This document shows, piece by piece, positions 1-8,864 of a stretch of DNA of 41,705 nt. Numbering within the stretch: the first letter of the stretch is position 1; the number at the start of each line of letters is the position of its first letter. The translations under genes were made by a program, and so were the position numbers. The notes under the pieces were generated by a model that was not told the origin of the DNA, searched no databases, and worked only from the letters and a program-made list of their open reading frames with translations. This DNA comes from Deltaproteobacteria bacterium (lineage in GTDB: Bacteria > Desulfobacterota > Syntrophia > Syntrophales > JAFGHS01): positions 1-41,705 of the forward strand of contig JAFGLN010000066.1 of assembly GCA_016928025.1 (NCBI GenBank), given 5' to 3'.

Positions 1-461
1 GCACCGAAACCAAATCCGGCAACAGCCAGTCCCGTGATCATCCCCTTCTTGTCGGGAAACCACTTAACGCCCACGGCAATGGGAACGACATAGGCCAACC
101 CGATACCGGCACCACCGATAATACCGATGCAAATCAACTGCGCAGCAAAGCTGCTGCCGAACATGCCGCCGAGTACATAGCCGACACCGAGTACAATACC
201 TCCCGACATGGCCAGTTTTTTGGGACCGACACGCTGCATCATCCTGCCGGCCAGCACCATAACGACTGAAAAGACCAAAAGGCCGACTGAAAAAATCCAA
301 GCCGCTTGAGTTGCACTGAAACCATAAGTTCCCCCTTGGGCGATGGCCAAGGTCAGTTTTGGGGTAAAGACCGACCACGCATAGATCGCGCCAAGACAAA
401 GCTGGATGAGGATAGCCCCGATTGCCACATACCACCTATTCATTATTTTTTCCTGAACCAT
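1..461 (-). CDS. OFA-family (oxalate/formate antiporter type) MFS transporter, N-terminal part
   Basis: The frame is open past the left window edge, so only about 153 N-terminal residues are visible. The protein starts MVQEKIMNRWYVAIGAIL and has several hydrophobic helices. The first helix carries GAIYAWSVFTP, a signature of the OFA family of the major facilitator superfamily, and a GRMMQRVGPKK loop follows the second helix (the MFS motif-A position). OFA proteins exchange or import small carboxylates such as oxalate and formate across the inner membrane; the substrate cannot be read from this fragment. The ATG at 461 is chosen because GGAGG (469-473) lies 7 nt upstream. A second ATG six codons downstream is possible. 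The family is clear, the substrate is not. Confidence 0.85.
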   Translation of the reverse strand, partial: MVQEKIMNRWYVAIGAILIQLCLGAIYAWSVFTPKLTLAIAQGGTYGFSATQAAWIFSVGLLVFSVVMVLAGRMMQRVGPKKLAMSGGIVLGVGYVLGGMFGSSFAAQLICIGIIGGAGIGLAYVVPIAVGVKWFPDKKGMITGLAVAGFGFG

Positions 462-631
462 TCAATAGCCTCCTTTTTCGTGATGAATTGTAGTCGATTA
501 TAGCTAACAAACAGACGCCAGTGCCTGACGCATTATCAGAATCGGCCATATTTTCCAAACAAAAAATTTTAATTTCAAATTTTTAACGCATGTTCTTCGG
601 GATTCACGAAGTCAACTTTTATTTAACACCC

Positions 632-1963
632 TCAGTACAATCTCTTCAACTGGGCGCCACGGAAATAATGCCATAAAATTTCTTCTGCCTTGAATCCTCT
701 TTCCGCCATCACTGCGGCACCGATCTGGCACAAACCGACGCCGTGCCCCCACCCGGCCCCGTGTATTGTGAAGCTGATGGGCTTCTCCAATAAATCCCGT
801 TTGGTAATCACAATAAAACAACTGCTGTAAAGGTGAGATGGAGAAAGGCATCGGCGAATTTCCAGTTCCTTACCGATCACCATCGCCTTTTTAGTCCCTT
901 CGATCTTCAGACGAACAATCCTGCCCGACGGCCCTCGCTCCAAAGGAATGATATTTTGAATCCTTCCGAAATCAAATCCTAATTTTTTCCACAGGATGTT
1001 TTCCAGTTCATCCCTTTCGTAATGAACCCGCCAACGGAAAAAATCCATAGTTTCCCGATCGAATCCGGGAAGAATCCGATTTATAATTGCTTCATCCCGG
1101 GTATTACAATAGGCTTCCGGTGAGGACAGTATCCAGTTTTGTGCGTCCCTTTCATTAAAAATCGTTTGATGATTCAACAGGGAATCGGAAACAGATGTTA
1201 AATAGGGAACGGCTTGATTTTCCCAGGCGTTTTCAAAAAGATCCGTAAGTCCACCGCAACATTTATGATAGCGGGCGTCGCAGATGCCATTATCATAGAC
1301 AAGAAAAAGCCCACGTGTTTCTTCACACGCTTCTCTTGTAAAGCCGCTGAGTGGTTTTATTCCCTGGTACCGCTGGCAGTGATCGTCGGCACAGACATCA
1401 AAAGCGGTGTGATCTTCCCGGTCATACCACCGAACGATCTCATTTTCCGATTGAATGCTATTCTTGTCCTTTGCTCTTTTTCCATCTATATCGCCGCGTC
1501 TTTCCAGCGTGGACATCAGCCAGCTTCTCGACATGATCGCATGGGCCTTCAAAAATTCCGAAGGGGCCTCCGCACTCATTTCCGATGAAATGACGCAGGA
1601 AAGATAATCTTCCAAAGCAATCGTATTAATAGCCGTCATCAGGCCGTTCTTATCAAGCGACAATGTCAGATCGCCTCTGAATGTCAGCTTTTCGGATCTC
1701 TCCCAGTGGAAATCTATGCCGACGGCAACGTCATAGAGTGTAAAAAAAGCTTCCCCGGAAGGCTTCATTTTGATGGACGCTTTTTTAAGGATTAAATGAC
1801 CAGATGCGTCATAAAGGAAAATGCCGCCCTTTGCCGCCTTTGCAGTAAATCCGCCTGTCAGAGGGGTTTCCCCCGCTATATAAAATTCGCCGCTTAATTC
1901 TCCTTCGATATGCCTGCGCTCCTGTAGGATACCGACGTCAATATTGGGTTCTTCCGTTATCAT
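632..1963 (-). CDS. SpoIID/LytB domain protein
   Basis: This 443-residue protein has a SpoIID domain. The ALEDYL and VISSEMS segments (about 117-130) hold the conserved glutamate (E128) that acts as the catalytic acid in SpoIID lytic transglycosylases. The C-terminal block GAGWGHGVGLCQIGA is the most conserved family motif. In sporulating Firmicutes SpoIID cleaves peptidoglycan glycan strands; homologues in non-sporulating Gram-negatives are assumed to act on the cell wall. No signal peptide is visible at this start, which is unusual for a wall enzyme. It is transcribed alone, divergent from the RNase D gene. The family call is firm; the cellular role is inferred. Confidence 0.85.
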   Translation of the reverse strand: MITEEPNIDVGILQERRHIEGELSGEFYIAGETPLTGGFTAKAAKGGIFLYDASGHLILKKASIKMKPSGEAFFTLYDVAVGIDFHWERSEKLTFRGDLTLSLDKNGLMTAINTIALEDYLSCVISSEMSAEAPSEFLKAHAIMSRSWLMSTLERRGDIDGKRAKDKNSIQSENEIVRWYDREDHTAFDVCADDHCQRYQGIKPLSGFTREACEETRGLFLVYDNGICDARYHKCCGGLTDLFENAWENQAVPYLTSVSDSLLNHQTIFNERDAQNWILSSPEAYCNTRDEAIINRILPGFDRETMDFFRWRVHYERDELENILWKKLGFDFGRIQNIIPLERGPSGRIVRLKIEGTKKAMVIGKELEIRRCLSPSHLYSSCFIVITKRDLLEKPISFTIHGAGWGHGVGLCQIGAAVMAERGFKAEEILWHYFRGAQLKRLY

Positions 1964-2062
1964 GGCTGATCATCGAATCTAAGACTTAATCATTAAATAT
2001 CATTAAATATTTTTCATCACTTATTTGTAATGAGCCATATCAGAAAGCCGGTAATCATTCAA

Positions 2063-2079
2063 CACATAACTGTTATGTG
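2063..2079. promoter_or_regulatory. 17-bp perfect palindrome in the SpoIID/RNase D divergent gap
   Basis: CACATAAC-T-GTTATGTG is a perfect inverted repeat in the 248-bp gap between two divergent genes. A weak sigma-70-like pair, TTGACG at 2104-2109 and CATAAT at 2125-2130 (15-nt spacer), lies downstream towards rnd. The palindrome could be a repressor operator. It is not followed by a T run, so a terminator is unlikely. Nothing else recognisable was seen in the gap. Confidence 0.35.
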
Positions 2080-2211
2080 CTCATGCGTTTATGAACAAAT
2101 AAGTTGACGTTTAATGTATTTTCTCATAATGAGTCATCAAAATAGATCAACAGCTTTATCGGCCTCGCCCGCGCAGCTGAACATCATAATTATAAAAAAA
2201 CGGAATTTCAG

Positions 2212-3099
2212 ATGAATAATGACCGGATATGGGTCGATAATGATTTAAAGATTCTTAATGCGAAAAAACATATCACAAATGCACCGTTAATCTGTCTCGA
2301 TACGGAATATGATTCGTTTCGTTACTTTCGTGAAAAACTCTGTTTGATTCAGATTAAAGCCCAAGAACGCATCTATCTGATCGATCCCCTCGAAGATTTG
2401 AATATGGATTGCTTAGGTGATGTTTTCGCCAATTTCGGTATTGTGAAAATTATGCATGCCGGCGATAATGATATTCGAATTCTGAAAAGGGATTACGGAT
2501 TCGAATTCAGTAATATCTTTGATACGCAGCGCGCCGCCTCAATTCTTGGCAGCCAATACTTGTCTCTTTCCGCAGTCATTCATCAATATCTGGGTATTGA
2601 GTTTACGAAAAAGAAGAAATTGCAGCGATCACAGTGGGGGAAACGTCCCCTTTCCGAAGAACAATTGCAATACGCCGTTCAAGACACAATGTTTTTAGAG
2701 CCTCTCTATAAAATTCTTCGGCAGGAGATACATCGAAAGGGACGGCACTCCGACTTGCAGAAAATCTTTAATGAGATGACAGAGGTCACCTGGCACGAAA
2801 AACCTCTTGACTGCAAATCTTTTAGAAAAATACGAAAAAACGGCTGCTTATCGGCCAGTCAACTGCAGTGTCTGAAAGAACTTTATGAATGGCGTTATGG
2901 AAAGGCAAAAGAACTCAATCGTGCGATTTTCATGATTCTTTCTGACCAGGACTTATTAAATATTTGCAAAAATAATCCCTGTACCCTTGAAGATCTGACT
3001 GCCAAAGGAAAACTGCCCCCCCATAAGATAAAAGATTATGGTTCAGAAATCGTCGCTATCATAAACCGGGATCGATCAGCCTGTTCTTTTGAAGATTAA
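2212..3099 (+). CDS. rnd: Ribonuclease D
   Basis: This 295-residue 3'-5' exoribonuclease of the DEDDy family trims the 3' ends of tRNA precursors and other stable RNAs. The exonuclease domain covers about residues 5-190. It has the DxE motif (CLDTEYDS, D30 and E32), the second-motif aspartate in HAGDNDIRIL, and the YAVQDTMFL motif (YxxxD). An HRDC-type nucleic-acid-binding domain fills about residues 215-290. It is shorter than E. coli RNase D (about 375 residues), which has two HRDC domains; here there is one. The stop is 3 nt before the ATG of the VTT membrane protein, so the two are very likely cotranscribed. Confidence 0.9.
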   Translation: MNNDRIWVDNDLKILNAKKHITNAPLICLDTEYDSFRYFREKLCLIQIKAQERIYLIDPLEDLNMDCLGDVFANFGIVKIMHAGDNDIRILKRDYGFEFSNIFDTQRAASILGSQYLSLSAVIHQYLGIEFTKKKKLQRSQWGKRPLSEEQLQYAVQDTMFLEPLYKILRQEIHRKGRHSDLQKIFNEMTEVTWHEKPLDCKSFRKIRKNGCLSASQLQCLKELYEWRYGKAKELNRAIFMILSDQDLLNICKNNPCTLEDLTAKGKLPPHKIKDYGSEIVAIINRDRSACSFED

Positions 3100-3102
3100 A
3101 CC

Positions 3103-3822
3103 ATGAGCACAAACTACCAGTTGATTAAAGCGATTGTCCGAAGTATCTTCCTCATTTTAATGATCACTTTTGCCGGTTATTTATTTCAACACTACAACCT
3201 GCATATCTATTTGACGAATACGGAAAAAGGGATTCGTTTTATCAACTCATTTCGCCCATACAGCGAAATCGTTTTTATTTTTTTTCAAATCATTCAAGTT
3301 CTTTTCGCCCCGATCCCTGGTGAAGCCACCGGTTTTATGGGCGGGTTTATATTTGGCGCCTTTCCGGGAGCCATTTATTCCACCATTGGTTTGAGCCTCG
3401 GATCCTGGGCGGCTTTCATTCTGGCCAGAATTTTCGGCAAACCCTTGGTGGAAAGAATCATCAAAACCAAAACGATCGACAGATACAACTATTTTATAGA
3501 ACAAAGGGGCACATATATCTCCTTTATCCTCTTTCTTATACCGGGATTTCCCAAAGACATGCTTTGTTATATCTTGGGATTAAGTCGAATGAATCTGGGC
3601 GAGTTTATGATTGTATCCTCCCTGGGCCGATTACTGGGCACGATTCTCCTTTCCGCAATCGGCGCATCATTGAGAAGCGAAAAGATCATTGTCTTTTTTA
3701 TTCTTCTCATCCTCGGCGGTTTAATGTTTATTTGGGGGATCTTTCATTCAAAAGCAATTATGAATAAATTACATCGAAAAAAAACCAGGAACGACGATAA
3801 ACAGAATACGGCTATGTCTTAG
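3103..3822 (+). CDS. TVP38/TMEM64 (VTT domain) membrane protein
   Basis: This 239-residue integral membrane protein of the SNARE-associated/DedA-like VTT family has about five or six hydrophobic segments. The family signature is visible as APIPGEATGFMGG followed by FIFGAFPGAIYSTIG, with a second re-entrant-like segment FLIPGFPKDMLCYILG. VTT proteins are linked to lipid scrambling and undecaprenyl-phosphate or phospholipid translocation; the substrate here is unknown. The tail is basic. It begins 3 nt after the RNase D stop, but a functional link to RNA processing is not evident. Confidence 0.85.
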   Translation: MSTNYQLIKAIVRSIFLILMITFAGYLFQHYNLHIYLTNTEKGIRFINSFRPYSEIVFIFFQIIQVLFAPIPGEATGFMGGFIFGAFPGAIYSTIGLSLGSWAAFILARIFGKPLVERIIKTKTIDRYNYFIEQRGTYISFILFLIPGFPKDMLCYILGLSRMNLGEFMIVSSLGRLLGTILLSAIGASLRSEKIIVFFILLILGGLMFIWGIFHSKAIMNKLHRKKTRNDDKQNTAMS

Positions 3823-3881
3823 AACCATCGGGTAGACACAAATTGCTCCGTGTTCAGGGGCTATCCGACCCCATAATTCTT

Positions 3882-4706
3882 TTACTTGCCTATTTTCCTG
3901 TTCATCATAACCGGTAATATTTTGTCATTTCGCCGTATGCCCAAAGCATCCGGGGCTACGAATTTATCCGTAGAATAGTATACCTTTTCGAGAAACAAAC
4001 CTGACGGTGGCGCCGTAAATTTAGCCGGGATATCTGATTTTCGCACCAACATGTCTTCAACATCTGCTTTTGATAAATTTCCGCGACCGACTTCAACCAA
4101 AATGCCTACCAAACGGCGCACCATTTTCCACAAAAAATGGGAAGCGACGATTCTGATGAAAATCAAATCGTCCCTCTCACTAAGACTGATGTGGCTGATC
4201 AGCACCATATCGGATGAATCCTTATCGCGCCTTTTGTCCGCAAAAGATGCAAAATTATGGAAATCTTTAAAAACTGAAAGGGTTGTCCTCATCTGTCTGA
4301 TATTCAGGGGATCTTTGATCCACCAGACGTATTTCTTGCCGAATGCCGTCCTCGACTTTGAAACAATGTAAATATAACTTCGCGCCTTCGCATGATGGCG
4401 GGCATGGAAGGTGGTGGGCGCCTCTTCAACTTTCAGAATGTTGATATTTGCGGGCAGGAGATCGTTTAGACCGTCCCGAATTTTAACAGCCGGCATTTTT
4501 TTTGAAACCGACAGATGAGCAACCTGCTCCAAAGCGTGCACACCCGCATCCGTTCGCCCGGCACCCTGAATATCCACATCAGGACCAAACAGCTTTTGTG
4601 CGGCATGGATTAGTGTTCCCTGGATACTTTTCGCGTTTTTTTGGTTTTGCCAGCCACTATAATTCGTTCCGTCATATTCGAGGGTTATCTTATATTTCAT
4701 CATCAT
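3882..4706 (-). CDS. truA: tRNA pseudouridine(38-40) synthase TruA
   Basis: This 274-residue enzyme isomerises uridine to pseudouridine at positions 38-40 in the tRNA anticodon stem-loop. The N-terminal KITLEYDGTNYSGWQNQ and the catalytic-loop motif GAGRTDAGVHA (catalytic aspartate D53) are diagnostic. The later FLWKMVRRLVG segment is the conserved C-terminal TruA motif. Length is normal. Three consecutive ATG codons (4698-4706) make the exact start uncertain. The gene is divergent from htrA and converges with the VTT gene. Confidence 0.95.
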   Translation of the reverse strand: MMMKYKITLEYDGTNYSGWQNQKNAKSIQGTLIHAAQKLFGPDVDIQGAGRTDAGVHALEQVAHLSVSKKMPAVKIRDGLNDLLPANINILKVEEAPTTFHARHHAKARSYIYIVSKSRTAFGKKYVWWIKDPLNIRQMRTTLSVFKDFHNFASFADKRRDKDSSDMVLISHISLSERDDLIFIRIVASHFLWKMVRRLVGILVEVGRGNLSKADVEDMLVRKSDIPAKFTAPPSGLFLEKVYYSTDKFVAPDALGIRRNDKILPVMMNRKIGK

Positions 4707-4897
4707 TAACGCGTCGAACCTCTCATAGGAGAATGATTATATTTTTTATAGCGTTCGGTCAAGAAGACTGTTATACTCAACTCCCAAAGAAATTATCATC
4801 CGGAAAAATGCATTTCGACAAATAAAATATCTAATACAATTGGGCGGCTGTCGCATATCAATGTGCAGCCGTCTTCCAAAAATAAGGGAGGTTGATT

Positions 4898-6376
4898 ATG
4901 TATAGAGTTTTGGGATATTTTATTCCAACGGGAAGCGTTCGTTGCATCTTTTGGATATCCCTGGCAATCGCATGCTGGGTAATTAACGTAACTGTGCACA
5001 CATTTATTTTTACTGACACGGCCTATGCGGCCCACCAAAAATCATCCGCGATTGCACCGTTTTCATTTGCCGACCTGGCGGAACAGTTAAAGCCCACTGT
5101 TGTTAATATCAGTACCACCAAAACCATCAAAGGTATTCAACGTTCACCCTTTGGCAGCGGAACTCCTTTCGATCGTTTCTTCGGTGACGATGAATTTTTT
5201 CAAAGATTTTTCGGTAATATGCCCGAAAGGGAATTCAAACAGAAAAGCCTCGGATCGGGTTTTATTATTTCCAACGACGGTTACATATTTACCAATAATC
5301 ATGTCGTGGAAAAGGCGGATGAAATTCAAGTCACCTTATCCGACGGCAAACAATACGACGCAGAGGTCAAAGGACAGGACGCCAATACCGACATCGCCTT
5401 AATCAAGATCAAACCTGACAAAGATCTCCCCGTAGCCAAACTGGGAGACTCTGGCAAGTTACGTGTCGGCGATTGGGTATTTGCCATTGGAAATCCATTC
5501 GGTCTCGAACATACGGTGACGGCGGGCATTGTGAGTGCCAAGGGTCGCGTGATCGGATCCGGTCCCTATGACGATTTTATTCAAACGGATGCATCCATCA
5601 ACCCGGGCAATAGCGGCGGACCTCTTTTTAATCTGGACGGTGAGGTTATCGGAATCAATACGGCTATCGTTGCCCAGGGCCAGGGCATCGGATTTGCCAT
5701 ACCCGTTAATATCGCAAAGAATATTCTGGATGACCTTAAAACCAAAGGCACGGTCACGCGAGGCTGGTTAGGCATATCAGTACAGGATATAACGGATGAT
5801 ATGGCCGAAAATCTGAAATTGAAAGAAAAAAATGGTGCCCTCGTCGGCAATGTTTTTGAAGGCGATCCGGCAGGTCAAGCCGGTATCAAGACAGGGGATA
5901 TTATCATTGAAATTAATGGCGAAAAAATTAAAAATACGCATGAATTATTGAACATTGTTGCCTCTCTTAAAGTCGGTAATGAAGTTTCCATAAGGGTCCT
6001 GCGTGACGGAAATATTCTGACCTTTGAAGTCACTGTGGGTGAACGTAAAGAAGAAAAGGAATTGGCCCAGAAGGGGAAAACAGCGGAAAAATACGGGATG
6101 AGCGTTCAGGAGATTACCCCGGACATGGCAAAACACTTTGGTTTAACCGAGCAAACCGGTGTGATCATCACCGGCATTCAACAAGGTAGTCCCGCGGATG
6201 AGGCTGGTTTTAAAGTCGAGGACATTATTCTTCAGGTCAATAAAATCAAAATAACATCCATGAGTGTCTTTTTAAAAGAAATGACCAAAGGAAAACAACA
6301 GGATATATTACTTTTTTTAATCAAACGCGGCGAAGCAAACCTCTTTTTGACGTTGCGAAAAAGTATGGAAAAATGA
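4898..6376 (+). CDS. htrA: HtrA/Deg-family periplasmic serine protease with two PDZ domains
   Basis: This 492-residue Do-type protease degrades or refolds damaged envelope proteins. An N-terminal hydrophobic segment (about residues 15-38) ends in AYA-AH, a plausible signal-peptidase site. The trypsin-like domain (about 50-270) has the full triad: H135 in FTNNHVVEKA, D165 in DANTDIALIK and S239 in NPGNSGGPLF. PDZ1 spans about 285-385 and PDZ2 about 400-490. The phenylalanine-rich insert before the triad matches the LA-loop seen in Deg proteases. The ATG at 4898 is preferred to an upstream TTG because GGGAGG (4886-4891) sits 6 nt upstream. It appears to be a single-gene unit; no sigma-E-type promoter was identified with confidence. 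Confidence 0.93.
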   Translation: MYRVLGYFIPTGSVRCIFWISLAIACWVINVTVHTFIFTDTAYAAHQKSSAIAPFSFADLAEQLKPTVVNISTTKTIKGIQRSPFGSGTPFDRFFGDDEFFQRFFGNMPEREFKQKSLGSGFIISNDGYIFTNNHVVEKADEIQVTLSDGKQYDAEVKGQDANTDIALIKIKPDKDLPVAKLGDSGKLRVGDWVFAIGNPFGLEHTVTAGIVSAKGRVIGSGPYDDFIQTDASINPGNSGGPLFNLDGEVIGINTAIVAQGQGIGFAIPVNIAKNILDDLKTKGTVTRGWLGISVQDITDDMAENLKLKEKNGALVGNVFEGDPAGQAGIKTGDIIIEINGEKIKNTHELLNIVASLKVGNEVSIRVLRDGNILTFEVTVGERKEEKELAQKGKTAEKYGMSVQEITPDMAKHFGLTEQTGVIITGIQQGSPADEAGFKVEDIILQVNKIKITSMSVFLKEMTKGKQQDILLFLIKRGEANLFLTLRKSMEK

Positions 6377-6475
6377 TGATCGAACATGATCATCGCATCA
6401 TAGGTACATTTCATACGTGATATTGGTTAGTTATTTGAATATAGATGAATGATTGCAACCGCTTTAAGAATATTA

Positions 6476-6504
6476 TTGACATAATGCGAACGAACTGTTA
6501 TGCG
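6476..6504 (+). promoter_or_regulatory. Possible sigma-70 promoter upstream of pdaD
   Basis: TTGACA (6476-6481) is a perfect -35, followed after 17 nt by TATGCG (6499-6504), a poor -10. A second candidate, with TATATT near 6572, lies closer to the gene. Only the -35 is convincing. Confidence 0.3.
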
Positions 6505-6600
6505 GGGCACCTCAATTACTTGTTGTGATCGTTGGACCTAAACTTTTTTGCACTATGGGAAAAACCTTCGGTATATTGATAGAACGATCATGGAGGTGCC

Positions 6601-7149
6601 ATGCAAAGCTTCGTACCCAAAAAGATTTTTTTTACCAAGGGTGTCGGCACCCATAAAGATGAGCTCCATTCATTTGAACGGGCATTAAGGGATGCCGGTA
6701 TTGAAAAATGTAACATCGTCAACGTATCCAGCATATTTCCGCCGGGCTGTAAGATGATCTCCAAAACGCAGGGACTCAAAGAGCTTGTGCCCGGTGAAAT
6801 CACCTATTGTGTTTTAAGCCGTTGCTGCAGCAATGAACCAAAACGATTGATTGCGGCCTCCGTGGGCTGTGCCGTGCCGGCCGATAAAAAATCTTATGGC
6901 TATATCAGTGAACACCACGCATTTGGTGCCACGGAAAAGCAGGCTGGGGATTATGCCGAGGATATGGCGGCGGCTATGCTTGCATCAACTCTCGGCATCG
7001 ATTTCAATGTAGATGAAAGCTGGGATGAAAAAAAGGAAATATTTAAGATCAGCGAGAAAATCGTTAGAACCAGAAACGTAACGCAATCGGCCATCGTCAA
7101 AAATGGTGGCTGGACAACGGTTATTGCAGTAGCTGTTTTTGTTTTTTAA
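6601..7149 (+). CDS. pdaD: Pyruvoyl-dependent arginine decarboxylase
   Basis: This 182-residue proenzyme of the PvlArgDC family self-cleaves to create a pyruvoyl group, then decarboxylates arginine to agmatine, the first step of polyamine synthesis. The self-cleavage site is visible as NVSSIFPPG: cleavage between S43 and S44 would leave S44 as the pyruvoyl residue of the larger chain. [10 protein letters not shown] and the C-terminal half also fit the family. GGAGG (6592-6596) is 4 nt before the ATG. No agmatinase, agmatine deiminase or spermidine synthase gene lies nearby, so its pathway partners are elsewhere. Confidence 0.92.
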   Translation: MQSFVPKKIFFTKGVGTHKDELHSFERALRDAGIEKCNIVNVSSIFPPGCKMISKTQGLKELVPGEITYCVLSRCCSNEPKRLIAASVGCAVPADKKSYGYISEHHAFGATEKQAGDYAEDMAAAMLASTLGIDFNVDESWDEKKEIFKISEKIVRTRNVTQSAIVKNGGWTTVIAVAVFVF

Positions 7150-7176
7150 TTTTCTTTTTCCAAATTTTGCACATCC

Positions 7177-7216
7177 AAAAACCATGACGGTCATCGTTAT
7201 TTCCAACATGGTTTTT
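7177..7216 (+). terminator. Likely Rho-independent terminator after pdaD
   Basis: The arms AAAAACCATG (7177-7186) and CATGGTTTTT (7207-7216) pair perfectly around a 20-nt loop and run into eight T residues. The stem is AT-rich and the loop is long, so efficiency may be modest. Confidence 0.5.
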
Positions 7217-7219
7217 TTT

Positions 7220-7741
7220 AATTTTTTACACGTCCGCCCTATGAACGTTCCCTTTTCATGGAATCCATCCCTTGAACCTCGTTTTGTTCTTCATGACGTT
7301 CAGACGTTGATTATTTGACAGGTAACACCCTGGAGACGGATTTGGCCCGCATGAAGTAGATGCTAAAATTCTCATCGGGAAGGACGCCTCAAATTCAGTT
7401 TCCATCTTTGCTGGAGCTTATTTTACGGCTCAAGTAAAACCAACAGCATGATGATTTCCCCTTCATAAAATTAATTGAGCTTACTGGATTGTTCCTCTTT
7501 GGCACCATAATTGCTAATTTAAAAAAAAATGAATTTTACTTTTCGAAGCGAAAAATTATCATCATCGGAGGATATCTCGAAACAGGCAAATGGTGTTTTT
7601 GCCCGGGGAAAAATCCATCAGGGTTAAGGAAGCATCCATACATTTTAAATAGTTGATGACAATTTCTTTCTTATAGGATAAAGGCATTACATATTTTCAT
7701 GCAGCAAAAGCATTTTCACCATGTAAAGAAAGGAAACCGGT
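7220..7741 (+). other. Long non-coding leader/intergenic region before the HDOD operon
   Basis: This is about 520 bases without a convincing gene. It holds the sigma-54 promoter at 7499-7515 and a predicted leader of about 215 nt. A 32-codon open frame (7529-7627) has no ribosome site and is not called. No known riboswitch was recognised; a GEMM (cyclic di-GMP) pattern was looked for and not found. Confidence 0.5.
7499..7515 (+). promoter_or_regulatory. Sigma-54 promoter of the HDOD/GGDEF operon
   Basis: TTGGCACCATAATTGCT matches the sigma-54 consensus (TGGCAC, five spacer bases, TTGCT) at essentially every conserved position, with GG and GC exactly 10 nt apart. It points at the signalling operon starting at 7742. 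The start site would be near 7526. The operon should therefore depend on RpoN and on an NtrC-type activator bound upstream. Confidence 0.75.
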
Positions 7742-8038
7742 ATGCCGAAAATATCGGTTAGCGATCTTAAGCCCGGCATGGTACTGGCAAAGCCCCTTGC
7801 AAGAGGGAATATGGTCATTCTGGGTGAAGGGACGGTTCTTAACGAAGCCTGGATATCACGGCTGGATGATATGAATGTTGAACATGTTTATATCGACGGA
7901 CCGTCGGAACAGCCTGTATCAAAGGAGCAAGCGCTAAGGGACCTGGAAGCAAGATTTCGCAACGTTATTGATATGCCTCACATGCGGGCGCTCAACAATC
8001 TTGTCAAGAATCATATAGAATCGCTTTATGGCCGATAA
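7742..8038 (+). CDS. Small HDOD-operon protein (DLKPGMVLA-type domain)
   Basis: This is a 98-residue protein of unknown function. Its first half (SDLKPGMVLAKPL through GTVLNEAWISRLDDMNVEHVYID) resembles the short N-terminal region found before HD-GYP phosphodiesterase domains. The second half is predicted helical. AAAGGAAA lies just upstream of the ATG. Its last 11 nt overlap the start of the HDOD gene, implying translational coupling. A partner or modulator role for the HDOD/GGDEF proteins is inferred from position only. Confidence 0.75.
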   Translation: MPKISVSDLKPGMVLAKPLARGNMVILGEGTVLNEAWISRLDDMNVEHVYIDGPSEQPVSKEQALRDLEARFRNVIDMPHMRALNNLVKNHIESLYGR

Positions 8039-8864
8039 AATTGACGCAAAAACGATACGCAGCAAGGTTGAACAAATCAATACGCTGCCTACGGTGCCCG
8101 GCACACTCAAACGCATTTCCCGCACACTGGAAAAACCGCGCATCAGTCTGGATGAACTGGGGAAAATCATATCCAATGATCCGGCTTTGACCACCAAGAT
8201 ACTCAAGATGGTTAATTCTGCATCTTATGGCTTCCCGGGCAGAATATCTTCCGTATCCCACGCCACTATGCTTTTGGGCTTAAATGTTATTAAGGGGTTG
8301 CTCCTTGGGGTTTCGGTATTTGAATTAATGGAAAAGACGATGACGGGCCTTTGGGAGCACTCGATGGCTTGTGCCATGGCATCCCGAATCATTGCCCAAA
8401 AGAAAGGACTCAAGGAACCGGAAGAAGTTTCCGTATGCGGCCTGCTCCATGACATCGGCAAGACGATCCTCATGCTTCAATATTCGGAAATATTTCAAAA
8501 GGCCATGCAGGAAGCGGAAAATAACGGTATCACCATCTACGAATCTGAATCCCGTCATTTTTCGGCAACCCATGCCGAAGCCGGCCAATGGTTATTGCAA
8601 AAATGGCATTTTCCACCGACGCTTGTTGATACGATTCAATATCACCACCAACCGACCCTGTCCAAAAATTCACCGATGGAAACGGCAATCGTCCATGTCG
8701 CCGATGTCCTGGTTAGGGCAAAAGGGCTGGGTTTTGCCGGCGATCATGTCGTTCCGGAATTGAATTCAGCGGCCTGGGATATGGTTAGTCTTTCGGAAGA
8801 TGACATTATGGAAATTCTTTCGGACTTAGAGGATGGCGCTCAAGCGGCACGAGAGGAAACATGA
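8028..8864 (+). CDS. HDOD domain protein
   Basis: This 278-residue protein is a single HDOD domain, a helical relative of HD phosphohydrolases used in bacterial signalling. Diagnostic segments are LPTVPGTLKRI near the N-terminus, ISNDPALTTKILKMVNSASYG, and VSVCGLLHDIGKTIL, which retains an HD pair. Later come FSATHAEAGQWLL and IQYHHQP. Whether the HD pair is catalytic is unknown; most HDOD proteins have no proven enzymatic activity and act as adaptors in stress, motility or biofilm control. It overlaps the genes on both sides (11 nt and 4 nt), forming a tight operon under the sigma-54 promoter. Confidence 0.88.
   Translation: MADKIDAKTIRSKVEQINTLPTVPGTLKRISRTLEKPRISLDELGKIISNDPALTTKILKMVNSASYGFPGRISSVSHATMLLGLNVIKGLLLGVSVFELMEKTMTGLWEHSMACAMASRIIAQKKGLKEPEEVSVCGLLHDIGKTILMLQYSEIFQKAMQEAENNGITIYESESRHFSATHAEAGQWLLQKWHFPPTLVDTIQYHHQPTLSKNSPMETAIVHVADVLVRAKGLGFAGDHVVPELNSAAWDMVSLSEDDIMEILSDLEDGAQAAREET

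Noticed and set aside
6375..6394. GATGATC/GATCATC inverted repeat at the htrA stop codon
   Set aside because: No T run follows and it overlaps the stop codon; not convincing as a terminator.
7529..7627. 32-codon open frame in the leader after the sigma-54 promoter
   Set aside because: No ribosome site, preceded by an A run; no evidence that it is translated.
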